23,497 nucleotides of DNA, from NCBI GenBank assembly GCA_031552315.1, contig JAVBMP010000157.1, forward strand, positions 1 through 23,497, in the 5' to 3' direction. The DNA is from JAVBMP01 sp031552315 (GTDB lineage Bacteria > Desulfobacterota > Desulfovibrionia > Desulfovibrionales > Desulfovibrionaceae). Position numbers and translations under genes: made by a program. The notes under the pieces are model-generated. The model had not been told where the DNA came from. It saw only the letters and a program-made list of their open reading frames with translations, and made no database searches. Positions 22,456 to 23,497 of the stretch are shown here, piece by piece; position 1 is the first letter of the stretch; every line of letters begins with the position of its first letter.

Positions 22456-23298
22456 ATGCAAAAAGCGGCTCAGCTTTATAACCAGACCAGCCTGACCACC
22501 ACTTCTCCGGGGCAGGTGCTTATAAGCCTTTATGACGGGGCTATAAACTTCATTGTGCGGGCCAAGGCCAAGATGAGGGAAAAAGATTATGCGGGGAAAG
22601 GCATACTCATTTCCAAAGTTATGGACATCATAAATGAACTGGACAGCAGCCTGAACCCCGGCAAAGGCGGAGACCTGGCGGAAAACCTGCACAACCTGTA
22701 CTTTATTTGCAATACCAAGCTGGCTACCGCCAACCTGCGTATGGACCCGGCCCCGCTTGACGAGGTAATTAAAATTCTTTCCGGGTTGCGTTCCGCCTAC
22801 GCGCATATTCTGGATACGCCGGAAGCCATGAACGCGGCGCAAGAAATTACCGCCAACCAGGCGCCGGATGCCGCCAGCGCCCCGCGCAAACCCGTGGCCT
22901 TTACGGAACAGGCCCCCAGCATGGTCAGCGGCGCAAAACGCAACAGCGCCTATTCCGTGCAGCAACGCCCCTTTGGGGCCGCCCCGGCATTTTCACCAAT
23001 GTTTTCCCCGGAAGAAAGCGCCCCGGCCGCGCCGCAAGCCACATACACCCCGGCCGCCCAAAACGCGGCCCCGGCGGAAGGGCTTGCTAAACAAAGCGAA
23101 GCGCCTGCCCGCCCGGCGGAAGCAATTGCCGCGCCCACGCCGCCCGTGGCGGAAAACCCGGCAGCGCCTTCATCCGCCGCTGTTCCGCCCCCCGGCAGCA
23201 TGCCGGGCCAGGGCTTGGGGACAGGCCCGGGAACAAGCTTCGGAGCGGGCTTCAACCGCAACGCCATGAACCGCTACGCATCTGGGTTCAGCAAATAG
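22456..23298 (+). CDS. fliS: Flagellin export chaperone FliS with long Ala/Pro-rich tail
   Basis: A 280-residue protein. The first 125 or so residues are the FliS four-helix chaperone (YNQTSLTTTSPGQVLISLYD, GAINFIVRAKAKM, LHNLYFICNTKLATANLRMD), which binds the flagellin C-terminus in the cytoplasm and stops early polymerisation. FliS is usually 120-150 residues. Here a further 150 residues, rich in Ala, Pro, Gln and Ser and probably disordered, end in FNRNAMNRYASGFSK. AGGGGG gives a good ribosome binding site, 12 bp after fliD, so both share the sigma-54 promoter. The stop codon is the first three bases next to repeat A4. The tail's function is unknown. Confidence 0.92.
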   Translation: MQKAAQLYNQTSLTTTSPGQVLISLYDGAINFIVRAKAKMREKDYAGKGILISKVMDIINELDSSLNPGKGGDLAENLHNLYFICNTKLATANLRMDPAPLDEVIKILSGLRSAYAHILDTPEAMNAAQEITANQAPDAASAPRKPVAFTEQAPSMVSGAKRNSAYSVQQRPFGAAPAFSPMFSPEESAPAAPQATYTPAAQNAAPAEGLAKQSEAPARPAEAIAAPTPPVAENPAAPSSAAVPPPGSMPGQGLGTGPGTSFGAGFNRNAMNRYASGFSK

Positions 23299-23440
23299 AG
23301 GCCGTTGCACAATGGCCTTTTCGCCCTTTTACTGCGTCGTGCTTCGTCCCGCGCGGAGGTCATATATGCTTGAATATACTCCCTCCGCACGGAACTCGCA
23401 CTCCTTGTAAAAGAACAAAAATTCTCATTGTGCAACGGCC
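23298..23440 (-). repeat. Family A palindromic element, copy A4
   Basis: Reverse orientation, beginning with the last base of the fliS stop codon (GAGGCCGTTGCACAATGGCC) and ending CATTGTGCAACGGCC. All modules are present and the sequence is close to A1 and A3. Its position between fliS and a possible minus-strand gene end repeats the gene-end pattern of the family. It could act as a two-way terminator or as an mRNA-end structure. Confidence 0.87.
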
Positions 23441-23455
23441 CCATTTGAAATTATT

Positions 23456-23497
23456 TTAAACCAATTTCTTGTGTTCAACCATAATGCAGGCGTCTTG
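23456..23497 (-). CDS. Possible C-terminal end of a minus-strand gene (partial)
   Basis: Reading leftward from the window edge, an open frame encodes QDACIMVEHKKLV followed by TAA at 23458-23456. It would be convergent with fliS, with element A4 between the two. Only 13 codons are visible and no family can be named, so this is a tentative call based on position and an open frame. Confidence 0.35.
   Translation of the reverse strand, partial: QDACIMVEHKKLV

Noticed and set aside
1..23497. CRISPR array, insertion sequence transposase, rRNA or tRNA genes
   Set aside because: I saw no regularly spaced direct repeats, no transposase motifs and no tRNA/rRNA signatures. The dispersed repeats are inverted, intergenic and non-coding.

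Overview
The window reads as a chromosomal segment of a flagellated, anaerobic, Gram-negative bacterium, most likely a member of the Desulfovibrionaceae (Desulfovibrio/Bilophila type). The evidence is a CofD-like protein of the GAK-system kind, a MoeA protein fused to a periplasmic-binding-protein-like domain, a TbADH-type secondary alcohol dehydrogenase, and fliD-fliS behind a near-perfect sigma-54 promoter. The assignment is inference from gene content; there is no rRNA or tRNA here to confirm it.

Layout. Positions 1-4070 (+): a palindromic repeat, an XRE-cupin regulator, an AMP-forming acyl-CoA ligase and a CofD-like protein. 4299-6368 (+): a small XRE regulator and an alkaline-phosphatase-superfamily 'sulfatase' with threonine where the formylglycine cysteine should be. 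6748-7281 (+): a nitroreductase, convergent with a hybrid histidine kinase/response regulator (9539-7641, -). 9732-15015 (-): a molybdopterin-cofactor cluster, transcribed moeA-PBP, MOSC, moaC, moaA, [repeat B2], MOSC, mogA/moaB. 15142-16203 (-): an NADP-type zinc alcohol dehydrogenase. 16795-18178 (-): an HU-type DNA-binding protein overlapping a secreted, apparently degenerate metallophosphatase-like protein. 18647-19465 (-): an RluB-like pseudouridine synthase, divergent from fliD-fliS (19702-23298, +). The last bases hold the C-terminal codons of a possible minus-strand gene.

The most unusual content is non-coding. Six intergenic elements of about 140-220 bp, plus several fragments, belong to two related families, A (four copies) and B (two copies). 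Each is a nearly full-length imperfect palindrome. The two families have unrelated sequences in their outer, inner and terminal helices, yet share the same two asymmetric internal-loop modules in the same order. One A copy has its inner helix lengthened on both arms, and the two B copies differ by a compensating base pair. This is the pattern expected of a conserved DNA/RNA fold with replaceable stems. The elements sit at gene ends and convergent junctions, one touching the moaA stop codon and one the fliS stop codon.

A second theme is short in-frame tandem repeats inside coding regions: 18 bp in the CofD-like gene, 12 bp in the first MOSC gene, and 18 bp in the signal-peptide core of the metallophosphatase-like gene.
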